DNA of 27,354 nt, from positions 1 to 27,354 of the forward strand of contig DAOVQG010000022.1 in assembly GCA_030628805.1 (NCBI GenBank). The letters are read 5' to 3'. Source of the stretch: JAGMDK01 sp023128695. Lineage in GTDB: Bacteria; Planctomycetota; Phycisphaerae; UBA1845; Fen-1342. The position numbers were made by a program, and so were the translations under genes. Shown here one piece after another: positions 16,355-24,402 of the stretch. The notes below the pieces were generated by a model. The model was given only the letters and a program-made list of their open reading frames with translations. It was not told where the DNA came from and did not search any database. Position 1 is the first letter of the stretch; each line of letters opens with the position of its first letter.

Positions 16355-16656
16355 AACACGCCTCCCATAACGCTCAAGGCTTTCAGCGCGAACAGAACTC
16401 CATCGGTCCACTTCTCGGCGGCCACCGCCTCTGAGAGTTGCCTGGCCGTCTCCCGCAGCTCCGTGTGCGACAGCCAGCCCCCCGGGGCCGCCTCACGCGA
16501 GAGCGGCGCGTGGTTATAATCCTTTGGCGATGGTGTCTGCGTCTGGTGAACGCGTTGGGCTTCGATCAACATTGCATCAATCACGTGCCGCGTGGCCGTC
16601 ACGAAGGCCTGCGCGGTCTTGGCATCTATGTTCTTGACAATGGTCTGCAAGTCCAT
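16351..16656 (-). CDS. Unknown 101-residue protein of the head module
   Basis: The product starts MDLQTIVKNIDAKTAQAFV and is largely helical, with a proline- and glycine-containing loop in the middle and no membrane segment. I recognise no domain. A clear AGGAG site precedes the ATG at 16656, and the stop overlaps the start of the lipoprotein gene, so it is probably translated. It sits where Mu-like phages keep small head-tail joining or completion proteins, but similarity cannot be judged by eye. Confidence 0.65.
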   Translation of the reverse strand: MDLQTIVKNIDAKTAQAFVTATRHVIDAMLIEAQRVHQTQTPSPKDYNHAPLSREAAPGGWLSHTELRETARQLSEAVAAEKWTDGVLFALKALSVMGGVL

Positions 16657-16746
16657 GTCACTCTCCTGAAGACTACATGTGTACTTGGGATGACTACCTG
16701 TCCTTCGCTTTGTGCTATGGACAGCCTACGCCTTCGGTTTGGTAGG

Positions 16747-17070
16747 TCACGTCACGACCTCATACCAGACCGTTATGCTGTATTGTTCGGTCGTGCTCCT
16801 GAATAACGCCGTCAGACCCAAGGCCCTGCCGCGCTTCGTGGCCAGGGAGAAGCTCCGGCCCAGGTGCAGAACCAGTGGACTGCTTTTGGTGACGTGCATA
16901 GGCGGCGTTATTTCCTCTGGAACCGGCCCGGGATCGGAAAGCAGAGTAATCTTGACATCCGTCCAGGCCGTGATTAACACCTTCAACACCCGGATGATCT
17001 TCCCCGTCTGAGCGGGTATGAAGACGATGTTGTTCTGGGCTGTGTTGTATGAGTCAAATGCAATTGCCAT
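16747..17070 (-). CDS. Unknown 107-residue, probably structural, phage protein
   Basis: The product, starting MAIAFDSYNTAQNNIVFIPA, is rich in predicted beta strands (KIIRVLKVLITAW, VKITLLSD, YSITVWYEVVT) and would suit a small capsid decoration or fibre protein. I recognise no named family. ATG 17070 has a GGGAG site; the open frame starts earlier, but the extra residues look non-coding. It lies between the gp36-like gene and the 101-residue unknown on the same strand. Confidence 0.65.
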   Translation of the reverse strand: MAIAFDSYNTAQNNIVFIPAQTGKIIRVLKVLITAWTDVKITLLSDPGPVPEEITPPMHVTKSSPLVLHLGRSFSLATKRGRALGLTALFRSTTEQYSITVWYEVVT

Positions 17071-17153
17071 TCTGTTAATCTCCCGTGCCAGGCCGGCCTC
17101 TGGTGTGCCTCGCACAGCCGGGCGCACATGCGGGCCGGCTGTCTGTGTTGCCT

Positions 17154-17606
17154 TTACAATCCATCCAATTCATCACCCGTGAACTCACGCTCCCGCGCCG
17201 TATAACGCGGACCATCGTCTTCAGCCGTCGCTGAATTCGGCGGCGACGAGGCCGGTAACGGAAAACTCCCCGCCGCCACGTTCTCAAACCAGCTTAATGC
17301 GGCCGCATACAATTGGTGCACACGTTGCGGCGGGTCACTCACGAACGGCGAACCCTTCCAGGCCGCATATTCCGCCAGGTCGAGCACGCGCAGCTCGAGG
17401 ATGTCCGCTAATTCCGGATGCGCTGTCAAGTCCACTGGTGTCTCGTATCGCCGCGCCAAATAGCTGTTAGCCTCGGCCACCGCTTCATCCACGATCTGCT
17501 GGGCGACGGTCTCGCTGGCCGTGGTGCCGTTCACACGATCGGTCAGCCGCGCGTGCAACGTCGAACCCAGCCGCGCGCTGAGCTGAGTTGTAGTGATGTA
17601 AGCCAT
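17154..17606 (-). CDS. Mu gp36-like (DUF1320) head protein
   Basis: The 150-residue product starts MAYITTTQLSARLG and continues with a helical core containing VDEAVAEANSYLARRYETPV and an LRVLDLAEYAAW segment. This matches the DUF1320 family, typified by Mu gp36, which lies just after the major capsid gene in Mu-like phages and is thought to take part in the head-tail interface. The ATG at 17606 with GGGAGTA upstream is preferred over a start five codons earlier. Gene order relative to the capsid gene is as in Mu. Confidence 0.8.
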   Translation of the reverse strand: MAYITTTQLSARLGSTLHARLTDRVNGTTASETVAQQIVDEAVAEANSYLARRYETPVDLTAHPELADILELRVLDLAEYAAWKGSPFVSDPPQRVHQLYAAALSWFENVAAGSFPLPASSPPNSATAEDDGPRYTAREREFTGDELDGL

Positions 17607-17625
17607 CTGAACTACTCCCATGGAG

Positions 17626-17657
17626 TGTACCGGCCGGTACGGAGCCCGGCCGGTACA
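17626..17657. repeat. 12-bp palindromic element between capsid and gp36-like genes
   Basis: TGTACCGGCCGG (17626-17637) and its perfect reverse complement (17646-17657) flank an 8-base loop. It is a short relative of the GTAGCGGCCGG family and could form a hairpin in the operon messenger RNA. Confidence 0.8.
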
Positions 17658-17676
17658 AGGCTTATGCAGCGGTCGG

Positions 17677-18606
17677 TTAGTTGAACGTCACCAGACACGC
17701 ATCCTGCCAGAAACCATAACCGGCTTCGTGGATGGCCTTCACGCCGTACTGGTGTTGATTCTCGTTCACCTCGAGTTCGCTGCCCTCGGCCAGGACTTGA
17801 ATCTGGACCGGCAGTTCCTCCTGAAAGATGAAGGGACGCGTGCTGCCGTCGGCCCGGAAGATGGCGAACTTGTCGGTCCACGTCAGCCGCGGATTGGCCA
17901 CCCAGTTGACTTTGAATGGTTCCCCGCCGGCCAGCGGATTGCTCGTCGCATCCACCGTCTTGCCCGCCAGCGCCACCAGGGTGGACGACAGGAAGCTCAT
18001 CGGCACCATCACCAGAAACTCGCGGGCCGTCTCGTTCATCGGCTCGCCTTGATCGTCTTGGAAGGACATGATCTGGCCGAGGCCCTTGACGATCGCTTCG
18101 TACATCTCCGTGTCCGTCGGCGCCGACGGCGTGGCGGCATCATAGTTGATGTCATTGTCCTGCGTGCCCGAGTCCCCTTCGCTGTGATCGGTGTCGAAGA
18201 AGTACTGCCCGTCGTAGCACGCCGTCGTCTCGCCGTTCAGAATCAGCGTCGTCAGCAGCTTGTTCGGATGCGTGGCCACGCGGCGGGCCATCTCGTTGAC
18301 CCGCACCATGATCTGCCCGGTCTTGTCCCGCCGCTGTTCGTCGGCGTCGACGCGAATGGTGGACTCCCACGTTTTGTTGACAATCGTGACACCTTTGCTG
18401 CGCAACGGCTTGACTTGCCGCCCGCCGATCCACTCGCGCACCTGCGGCACCATGCCGAGCCACTTGTAGGTTTCCGATTCCTGGTTGCTGGTGAAGTGCA
18501 TCGCCAGCCTGGTCCACCAGGCCGTCTGGGCGTATTCCTCCAGCCGGCGATAGAACCGCCCGATGACCGCCCGTGAAGTCAACCCCGTATCAACAACAAC
18601 ACTCAT
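17677..18606 (-). CDS. Mu-like major capsid protein (gpT family)
   Basis: The 309-residue product is the major head subunit, which forms the shell of the capsid. Recognisable features are the N-terminal RAVIGRFYRRLEEY, WLGMVPQVREW with GGRQVKPL shortly after, the KTWESTIRVDADEQRRD segment, and CYDGQYFFDTDH, all typical of Mu gpT-like proteins. Length is the usual 300 or so. ATG 18606 has an AAGGAG site. No disrupting stop or frameshift is seen, so the shell protein appears intact. About 400 bases of simple repeats separate it from the upstream decoration-like gene. Confidence 0.9.
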   Translation of the reverse strand: MSVVVDTGLTSRAVIGRFYRRLEEYAQTAWWTRLAMHFTSNQESETYKWLGMVPQVREWIGGRQVKPLRSKGVTIVNKTWESTIRVDADEQRRDKTGQIMVRVNEMARRVATHPNKLLTTLILNGETTACYDGQYFFDTDHSEGDSGTQDNDINYDAATPSAPTDTEMYEAIVKGLGQIMSFQDDQGEPMNETAREFLVMVPMSFLSSTLVALAGKTVDATSNPLAGGEPFKVNWVANPRLTWTDKFAIFRADGSTRPFIFQEELPVQIQVLAEGSELEVNENQHQYGVKAIHEAGYGFWQDACLVTFN

Positions 18607-18672
18607 GTCGTTCTCCTTACTGTAGATTGTTTAGGTGCGGTGTATTCTCAAGACTATATCTCAATTCACTCA

Positions 18673-19010
18673 ATGCCTATTCAGTAGCTTTCAGCAATCA
18701 GCTTTCAGCGTTCAGCTTTCAGCAATCAGCTTTCAGCGTTCAGCTTTCAGCTTTCAGCAATCAGCTTTCAGCGTTCAGCTTTCAGCAATCAGCTTTCAGC
18801 GTTCAGCTTTCAGCAATCAGCTTTCAGCGTTCAGCTTTCAGTTGCTGATAAGTACAATGCTCTGCTTGAATGCCTCTGGATTACACTCACGATGACCAGC
18901 GATGCATTCTATAATCCAAGCCAAGGCAATAGGATCATGGTTGTAGCTGCTCACTGACCGCTGAAGGCTGACTGCTGATCGCTGAAAGCTGACCGCTGAC
19001 CGCTTACTCA
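18673..19010. repeat. Heptanucleotide repeat tract and its inverted counterpart
   Basis: Positions 18673-18845 consist of heptamers AGCTTTC, AGCAATC and AGCGTTC in a 28-base higher-order pattern. At 18948-19010 related sequence in the opposite sense appears (GCTGAAGGCTGAC, GCTGAAAGCTGAC). The two blocks could pair across about 100 bases that contain no gene. The tract fills the gap between the decoration-like and major capsid genes. Confidence 0.9.
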
Positions 19011-19014
19011 CTAT

Positions 19015-19752
19015 TTACGCAATGTCTCGACTCAGAATGATCCACTCGCTCCCCGTGCACAGCAGCAGCACGCAGTCATACTGCGCATCGATGGCAGTAA
19101 ACGTGGCCGCCCCGTCGATCGTCTCCGACGCGTTCCCATCCAGCGTCACGATCTCCGCATCCGAAGACGTCTTCACGACGCGAATCCACCCGCCGGCTCG
19201 CACCGTCGCGACCGCCGGGAGTGTCAGCGTGCGCGCGGCGGTGTTGGCGATCAGCAGCGAGCGGTTTATATGATCCAGCGTCAGCGTCGCGGACGCGTCG
19301 GCCAGGCTGACCAGTGGGCCATTCTCGAGCACGCCGCTCAGCATGTTCACCGGCTCGCAGCGCGCCCGGGCCGTGTTCGTCGCCTCGACCGCGGCGATAC
19401 GCCCGATCCGGCTGTTCCCCGTCGGCGTGAGCGTCAGGGTCTCATCGTCGCTGGCGTATACGTCTTTACCGATGTCGCCCGTCACTACGCCGCTGAGCGT
19501 GTGCACGATGTCGATCGCCTGGTGTAGCCGGATGTTGATCCCGCCGGCGGTGTGCCCGCTGACGGTGTTGTCCGCCTGGCGGTAGGCCACTCCGAGAAAC
19601 TCATCACCCGCGGACAGCGGGCGAGCGTACCCCGTGCCGCGGTCACGCCCCACGAAAGCCCCCTTGTAAATGGTAACATTGTCATCGACCGGAAGGTCAA
19701 TCAGTTCCTGTGATGTATAGAAGTCTACATCTCGGTTAGCGGATAATGCCAT
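19015..19752 (-). CDS. Probable capsid decoration (cement) protein
   Basis: The 245-residue product has a first half resembling DUF2190-type head stabilising proteins (ITIYKGAFV-like strand, GDEFLGVAYRQADNT, the run of beta strands around GGINIRLHQAI). The second half ends in a small beta domain (DASATLTLDHINRSLLIANT) of the kind found in phage surface and fibre proteins. Position between the I-type protease and the gpT capsid gene is where Mu-like phages encode small head proteins. ATG 19752 has an AGGAG site. The family assignment is moderate; a general virion structural role is more secure. Confidence 0.65.
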   Translation of the reverse strand: MALSANRDVDFYTSQELIDLPVDDNVTIYKGAFVGRDRGTGYARPLSAGDEFLGVAYRQADNTVSGHTAGGINIRLHQAIDIVHTLSGVVTGDIGKDVYASDDETLTLTPTGNSRIGRIAAVEATNTARARCEPVNMLSGVLENGPLVSLADASATLTLDHINRSLLIANTAARTLTLPAVATVRAGGWIRVVKTSSDAEIVTLDGNASETIDGAATFTAIDAQYDCVLLLCTGSEWIILSRDIA

Positions 19753-19814
19753 TACTTGTTCTCCTGAATATCACTTGTTTCTGTAGCGTCAGGCCTCCGA
19801 GCCTGATGTTGCCA

Positions 19815-20990
19815 CTATCTCTCCAAGCCCAACACGCGCCCCGCCGCCGTCGCCCGCTCAAAGGCCGCCAGGTCCTCCGGTTCCACAGTCAATTGACCTG
19901 GCCTGCCCAGTGTGCTCTGCGGAATGGACCTGCCCGGTGGGCGACGCTCAACCTCCCCGCGGCGATCCAGGGCAATGACCCGCCCCGGCGGCAAGATCAC
20001 CGGCGCCCGCGCCAAACGTTCTTCCGTCAACTCCGGGGCGCGCAGGTAATCCTCACGCCAGTCCAAGCCGGTGCTGTCGAGGATCTTGCCCTGTCGCAAA
20101 CCGCGCTCGACGAATGCATCCGCGTCTTGCACTGCCAGTTGCTTCCGCAACAATTCGATCTCCGCCTGCGCGGCGTCCAACTCTGCCCGCGCGACCAAGG
20201 CGGGTTCATTCATCGACTCGGGATGTTCACCAGAAGGCTGATCGTCGGCCGAGGCGCCTTCTGGAGTTGTATCGAATAGTGCCTCAGTCAACTCCCGCGC
20301 TGCGGCGAGCGGGCGCACCCCGCGCATCGCCGGGTCATTGGTCAACGCCACCGGCCCAAGGGCGGCGATATCCGTGTGGTCTTCGTCCTTCCAGAAGATG
20401 ACCGGCGAGAAATAGCGGTATTCACCACTACGCAGTAACTCCGCCGCTCGCTCCGTCCAGGTTACGTCGACAGCCCACAGCCCGTCGTCGCGAACATCGA
20501 GCCCGCCAATCCAGCCGGCGGCCGGCCGCAGACCGTCGCCGCGCGTGTTGAAGCGCTCGAAACTCTGGTGTTCGTAATCCACCGCGAGCTTCCGGTTCAT
20601 CTGGTCAAACCAGAGTTTGGCCGACTCGGCCTGTTCCGGCGTGAACACGAAGCTCTCGCCTGCGACCGGCCGTTCGACCACAACCTCGCCGAAGGGTATC
20701 AACAGGAACTCCGTGACGGGTTCGCCGCGTGTCTTAGAAAGCGCTGCGACTGCCAGTCGCGACGACGGTTGTGCCGTGTCTGGCACATCATCGGCCACCC
20801 GCAGCAAGTCTACCGCGTCAACGCGCTCGATAATGTCCGTCAGCAAATCGTGGAAGCGATCGAGGCGACCGGGAAGATCACCCAAGGCGATGTGCAGCGC
20901 CTCGCCCAGCCGGGAGAGTATTTGTTCCTTCACAAATGGTCCCATGGGGACTGATACCGCTGATTCAGATTGTGTATTTGTTGAGTTCAA
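19815..20990 (-). CDS. Mu-like phage protease (I protein / gp32 family)
   Basis: The 391-residue product resembles the Mu I protein, which cleaves scaffold and head proteins during capsid assembly. Diagnostic segments are LAVDYEHQSF, GWIGGLDVRDDGLWAVDVTWT, GEYRYFSPVIFW and LGPVALTNDPAM. The C-terminal 130 residues (MNEPALVARAELDAAQAEIE...) are helical and charged, like the scaffold part that in Mu is also made from an internal start; here M at 20213 could serve, though it has no clear ribosome site. The gene start is probably TTG 20990 with GAGGTG upstream; an in-frame ATG at 20945 lacks a site. The gene is in the usual place upstream of the capsid gene. Confidence 0.85.
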   Translation of the reverse strand: MNSTNTQSESAVSVPMGPFVKEQILSRLGEALHIALGDLPGRLDRFHDLLTDIIERVDAVDLLRVADDVPDTAQPSSRLAVAALSKTRGEPVTEFLLIPFGEVVVERPVAGESFVFTPEQAESAKLWFDQMNRKLAVDYEHQSFERFNTRGDGLRPAAGWIGGLDVRDDGLWAVDVTWTERAAELLRSGEYRYFSPVIFWKDEDHTDIAALGPVALTNDPAMRGVRPLAAARELTEALFDTTPEGASADDQPSGEHPESMNEPALVARAELDAAQAEIELLRKQLAVQDADAFVERGLRQGKILDSTGLDWREDYLRAPELTEERLARAPVILPPGRVIALDRRGEVERRPPGRSIPQSTLGRPGQLTVEPEDLAAFERATAAGRVLGLER

Positions 20991-21065
20991 TGTTCACACC
21001 TCACTTTCTTGTCTTGTGAATGACTAGTGTACCTTTATGTAGATATCCCGTATCCGCGGCGGATG

Positions 21066-21608
21066 TCAGCCTACGCGGCACCGCGCGGGCTGAAGCCCAC
21101 GGCTCTTCCGTGTCCGTCTGGAACGGATGGACTGCCCGCGCTTCTTGCGCAGACGCATGACTTCGATGTTCCCCTTCTGGTTCGTGTCACCTGTGGATTT
21201 GAAACCCAGAGATGCGTAGAAGCCGCGCGGATCACCGTCCTGCATGTCGCGTTTGACACGGACTTCCGTCGCGCCGCTGCATCGCACCAGGGCCTGTCCG
21301 ATGCCGAGACCGCGGTAGCCGGGATGAACTAGGGCATTAACCAGACGCGTCCCGCGGGTCGTGATCGCGACGCCGACTAGAATGGCGTCGATCTCCGCCA
21401 CGTAGACCTGGTGGTACGGGCTCTCGAGCATGTCCGCGAGCTGCCCCCGCCGCATGAAGTAGTCCTTCCGCAGCGCCGTGTCGAAGAAGAAGCTGAGCGG
21501 GACGCCGTCGCTTTGGCGCGCGGGCCGGATAGTCAAGGCTGCCGGAGCGGGTTTGTTTTTATCGCCGGGCGTTTTCTTGCCGTTGTGTTTTCCATTCGAG
21601 GCACTCAT
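21066..21608 (-). CDS. GNAT-family N-acetyltransferase within the head operon
   Basis: The 180-residue product has a GNAT core: an N-terminal LTIRPARQSD, strand YVAEIDAILVGVAI, and the acetyl-CoA loop in HPGYRGLGIGQALV (motif A), followed by GDPRGFYASLGF. GNAT enzymes move an acetyl group from acetyl-CoA to an amine; the substrate cannot be told. The ATG overlaps the portal stop (ATGA), so the gene belongs to the phage operon. The first 25 residues are a lysine-rich extension, and the last dozen (RGLQPARCRVG) are the translation of a dispersed GCGGGCTGAAGCC element that also supplies the stop. Confidence 0.8.
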   Translation of the reverse strand: MSASNGKHNGKKTPGDKNKPAPAALTIRPARQSDGVPLSFFFDTALRKDYFMRRGQLADMLESPYHQVYVAEIDAILVGVAITTRGTRLVNALVHPGYRGLGIGQALVRCSGATEVRVKRDMQDGDPRGFYASLGFKSTGDTNQKGNIEVMRLRKKRGQSIRSRRTRKSRGLQPARCRVG

Positions 21609-22906
21609 GGCTTGCTCCTTGCAGCCAGGACCGGCTCGTCGGCTTGCGGCTGCGGAATCCCCAAAGCCTGATGAACCCAGCGCGCGGGGACGGCCAGCCC
21701 GAGTTGGTTGACCGCCACCGCCAACGTGTCGGCCAACACCTTCGTATCCACCGACTGCACCAGCGAGCGGCGCAGGTGCGGCACCGGTACACCGTCGCCG
21801 AACTTGGCGCGTACCAGCGGCGTCAACACATCGCGGCGAATGCTCTGACTCTCGTCGGCGATGTCATCCACGAGCAGGTCCTCGCGGACGCGGTCGTGCA
21901 CCTCGGCGGCGGCCCGCGAACCGGAAGCCCGCAAGTCGGTCGTCAAGTGCTGCCCCAGCCAGAGGATGGTGATCTCAGTATTGCAATAATTCTGCAACGG
22001 CTCATACGGCCGCGCGCCGCCCCGAGCCGGCTCCACGAATTGCAGGTCCACGTTCTTGCCGAAAACCGCGACGGCGTCAGTCCCCAGCGTTTCGAGCATC
22101 TTGAGCAGTTTCTGCTTGTCGGTCTCGGGCGTGCCGGGCTCGAACTGGGCCACGCGGACCGGCATGCCCGCGATCTGCGAGAAGATCAGCCAATCCTTGA
22201 AGCTGAGGTTCTGAGCCAGGTAGAGCAAGGCTGAGGCCCGGAGCAGGCCGCCATCAAACTGTCGCCCGGGCAGCGCGCGGGGTTTGTGGATAATCCATTT
22301 GTTGGGCTGCTCATCGAGGGTCACCCCAAGGCTCGGCTCGTCCTCGGTGAGCACGCGCAGACGCCACGGCTCGTGCGGATCCCCGCTCAGGCGCGAGTAC
22401 GGGACCGGCACGAGGTCCGCCAGCCGACCGTCCTCCCAGACCAGCTCGGCCACGGCGATACCGTAGCCGATCGCGTTGGCCATGTGATCGAGCACTTCGC
22501 GGAAGCGCTCCAGCGAGGCCAGGCTGGCTCGGCAGAAGTCGGCCGCGCGCTCGGCCGCGTCGCTACGCGTCGTTTCCGTCGCCTCGACGGTCGCCTGGGA
22601 AACCTCCCAGTCCAAGCCCGTCAGCGCGAGTCGGCGGGTGGCCTCGACGGCGGCCAGACGCGGCCACTTTTGCAGCATTTCCGAGAACAGCTCGAATTGC
22701 ATCTGCGGCGAGCCGGCGTCGGCGGCCTGGAGGAAAGCCAGCAGCCGCGAGGGGGTCAGACCAATGGTGGGGTAGGTACGCGCGCTGTCCTGGCGCCAGG
22801 GCTGGATCAGGCGGGACGCGTCGCGCCGCCGATCCGAGCCTGGGGGGAGGAGCGACCCGAGCGCCCGGAGGACGGACGCGACGCGTTGGCGGGTTTGCTT
22901 GAGCAC
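21605..22906 (-). CDS. Mu-like portal protein (DUF935, gp29 family)
   Basis: The 433-residue product is a DUF935 protein, the Mu gp29-type portal that forms the ring through which DNA enters the head. Supporting segments include GLTPSRLLAFLQAAD, FELFSEMLQKWP, the conserved ALTGLDWEV, and NKWIIHKPRA with LNLSFKDWLIF-type and NTEITILWLGQHLTTD segments further on. The start chosen is GTG 22906, immediately after AGGAG; the open frame runs about 100 codons further upstream but only through dispersed repeats. It is the first intact gene of the head operon. The terminase gene expected just upstream is missing, replaced by repeats and then a toxin-antitoxin pair. Confidence 0.88.
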   Translation of the reverse strand: MLKQTRQRVASVLRALGSLLPPGSDRRRDASRLIQPWRQDSARTYPTIGLTPSRLLAFLQAADAGSPQMQFELFSEMLQKWPRLAAVEATRRLALTGLDWEVSQATVEATETTRSDAAERAADFCRASLASLERFREVLDHMANAIGYGIAVAELVWEDGRLADLVPVPYSRLSGDPHEPWRLRVLTEDEPSLGVTLDEQPNKWIIHKPRALPGRQFDGGLLRASALLYLAQNLSFKDWLIFSQIAGMPVRVAQFEPGTPETDKQKLLKMLETLGTDAVAVFGKNVDLQFVEPARGGARPYEPLQNYCNTEITILWLGQHLTTDLRASGSRAAAEVHDRVREDLLVDDIADESQSIRRDVLTPLVRAKFGDGVPVPHLRRSLVQSVDTKVLADTLAVAVNQLGLAVPARWVHQALGIPQPQADEPVLAARSKP

Positions 22907-23039
22907 GGTTGTATCTCCTGGCGGCCGGCGCGGCCGCGTTGCGGGCCTGCATGAAAAATAACCCAAAATGCAAGAAAGTCTAGATTTTCTGGGTGGGGTG
23001 TCGCGGTTTGGCGGCGTGTAACGCCGTGTGCCGGTGCTT

Positions 23040-23170
23040 GGCGGGAGAATCACGTCTGAAGAGCCGCAGGCTTCAGCCTGCGCGGTGCCACGCGGGAGAA
23101 ACACGTTTGAAGAGCCGCAGGCTTCAGCCTGCGCGGTGCCGCGCGGACTGATGTCCGCGGCTCTTCGGAT
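23040..23170. repeat. Tandem GAAGAGCCGCAGGCTTCAGC elements
   Basis: Two direct copies, each about 51 bases (from 23043 and from 23094), carry the palindromic GAAGAGCCGCAGGCTTCAGC core. They are followed by an inverted partial copy ending GCGGCTCTTC near 23165. They fill much of the gap between the portal start and the mntA-like gene; no gene is seen from 22907 to 23281. Confidence 0.9.
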
Positions 23171-23281
23171 TATGTTGCTGTTACTGAAGAGCCGCAGCCG
23201 AGTAGACGACACGGGTGGCGAGGGGCTGTGGACGGGCGAGATCGATGTAAGTTAGAATTGGGACGGAATGTGAGAACAATC

Positions 23282-23584
23282 ATGACCCACCACGGCATAG
23301 ACATTCCGACGGACCGGATCGCCGCATTGTGTCGCCGCCATCGCATCCGGAAGCTGTCGCTCTTTGGCTCCATTCTGCGCGACGACTTCCGCCCGGAGAG
23401 CGATATCGACGTGCTGGTCGAGTTCGAGCCGGGAGCGACGCCTGGCTTTGGGTTCTTCGGCTTGCAGGAGGAGTTGTCGACCATCCTGGGACGGAAGGTC
23501 GATCTAAACACACCGCAGTGCCTGAGCAGGTATTATGCTGACGAGGTCTTGCGGGAAGCACGGGTGCTGTATGACGCGGCGTGA
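23282..23584 (+). CDS. mntA: MntA-like nucleotidyltransferase antitoxin
   Basis: The 100-residue product is a minimal nucleotidyltransferase. The signature is G29-S30 followed by D41-x-D43 in SDIDVLVEF, which binds metal and ATP. In characterised MntA/HepT pairs this enzyme attaches AMP to the HEPN toxin and so silences it. The ATG at 23282 is preferred to an upstream in-frame start because the family begins near that point. The stop overlaps the start of the next gene by 14 bases, the usual coupling for this pair. All key residues are present, so the antitoxin looks functional. Confidence 0.9.
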   Translation: MTHHGIDIPTDRIAALCRRHRIRKLSLFGSILRDDFRPESDIDVLVEFEPGATPGFGFFGLQEELSTILGRKVDLNTPQCLSRYYADEVLREARVLYDAA

Positions 23585-23927
23585 CGATACCGTTTCGATA
23601 CGCCAGATGCTCGATCATGCGGTCGAGGCCGTGGAGATGGCGCGGGGGCGCTCGCGGGCCGATCTTGACCGCGATCGGCAACTCAATCTCGCGCTGGTTC
23701 GCCTGGTGGAGATCATCGGCGAAGCGGCCAAGCGAGTCGGGTCGGCTAGGCGAGAGTCCCATCCACAGATCCCTTGGACCCAGATCATCGGCACTCGCGA
23801 CCGCCTGATCCACGGATACGACCGCGTGAATTTCGACATCCTGTGGCGGATCGTGGCGGATGAGCTCCCTTCCCTGGTCGAGCAACTGAAGACCATTCTG
23901 TCCAACGCGCCCCGGACGGAACCGTAA
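23571..23927 (+). CDS. hepT: HepT-like HEPN ribonuclease toxin (DUF86)
   Basis: The 118-residue helical protein belongs to the HepT/DUF86 HEPN family. The RX4HXY catalytic motif is complete: R76, H81 and Y83 in RDRLIHGY. Family members cleave RNA when not modified by the partner nucleotidyltransferase, and Y83 is the residue type that is AMPylated. The ATG at 23571 lies inside the end of mntA. The pair sits next to the start of the phage head operon and transcribes away from it. Confidence 0.9.
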   Translation: MTRRDDTVSIRQMLDHAVEAVEMARGRSRADLDRDRQLNLALVRLVEIIGEAAKRVGSARRESHPQIPWTQIIGTRDRLIHGYDRVNFDILWRIVADELPSLVEQLKTILSNAPRTEP

Positions 23928-24110
23928 CGCCACGTTCAACAGCTTCGCACGCCTTGAACAGGCTTTCGCCGACTGGCGGGCCGTAACGGCGGTCAAACGC
24001 CCGCTTTACGGGACCTGGCGGGTGGCCTATCATGCCGCCGTAGTAATAGCGCCCCGGGGACAGTGGTGCGCCAGGGTCGTCCACGCGGACCTTCCACAGA
24101 AGGAGCGACA

Positions 24111-24152
24111 GATGGCTGGCGATTACATCCCCGCTGCCGACGCGCAACCGTG
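24111..24152 (+). pseudogene. N-terminal stub of an interrupted gene
   Basis: Behind a strong AAGGAG site lies ATG followed by 13 codons reading MAGDYIPAADAQPC and then TGA. The opening resembles the start (MAxDYIPxxDAxF) of a large family of uncharacterised proteins whose C termini end in GEKGPWSET. Such a C terminus is found 650 bases downstream at 24806-25041. The 184 bases between hepT and this point hold no gene I can name. Confidence 0.45.
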
Positions 24153-24165
24153 CTGAGAGGCCCTG

Positions 24166-24402
24166 ATGCCGACAATCGCAAGAATCGGCCCGTATCGTGT
24201 ATACTTCTACAGCCACGACATGCAGGAGCCGCCTCACGTGCACGTGGACCGCGACGACGAGACGGCGAAGTTCTGGCTGACACCGGTGGCGCTGGCTTAC
24301 AACATCGGCTTTCGCGCGAGAGAATTGCGCGACATTCAGCGGATCGTCAGCGAACGCTCGGCCGAGTATCTGGAGGCGTGGAATGACTACTTCGGGACCT
24401 AA
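24166..24402 (+). CDS. DUF4160 protein
   Basis: The 78-residue product has the family pattern throughout: MPTIARIGPYRVYFYS, EPPHVHVDRDD, AKFWLTPVALAYNIGF and LEAWNDYF at the end. DUF4160 genes are commonly paired with DUF2442 genes and are regarded as likely toxin-antitoxin-type modules, but the biochemical activity is not known to me. A GAGAGG site precedes ATG 24166. The last 20 bases overlap the start of the DUF2442 gene. Confidence 0.88.
   Translation: MPTIARIGPYRVYFYSHDMQEPPHVHVDRDDETAKFWLTPVALAYNIGFRARELRDIQRIVSERSAEYLEAWNDYFGT

Noticed and set aside
18673..18845. Possible CRISPR or origin iterons
   Set aside because: Heptamers are continuous with no spacers, and no replication initiator gene is nearby; similar simple tracts are common as dispersed repeats.
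20213..20215. Separate scaffold gene start inside the protease gene
   Set aside because: The position fits Mu, but there is no clear ribosome site, so it is mentioned only within the protease entry.
22907..23212. Extra 100 codons at the portal N terminus
   Set aside because: They contain the dispersed GAAGAGCCGCAGG elements; GTG 22906 follows a clear AGGAG.
23928..24110. Possible coding fragment between hepT and the stub, readable on both strands
   Set aside because: Both readings lack a start, a ribosome site and any recognisable motif.
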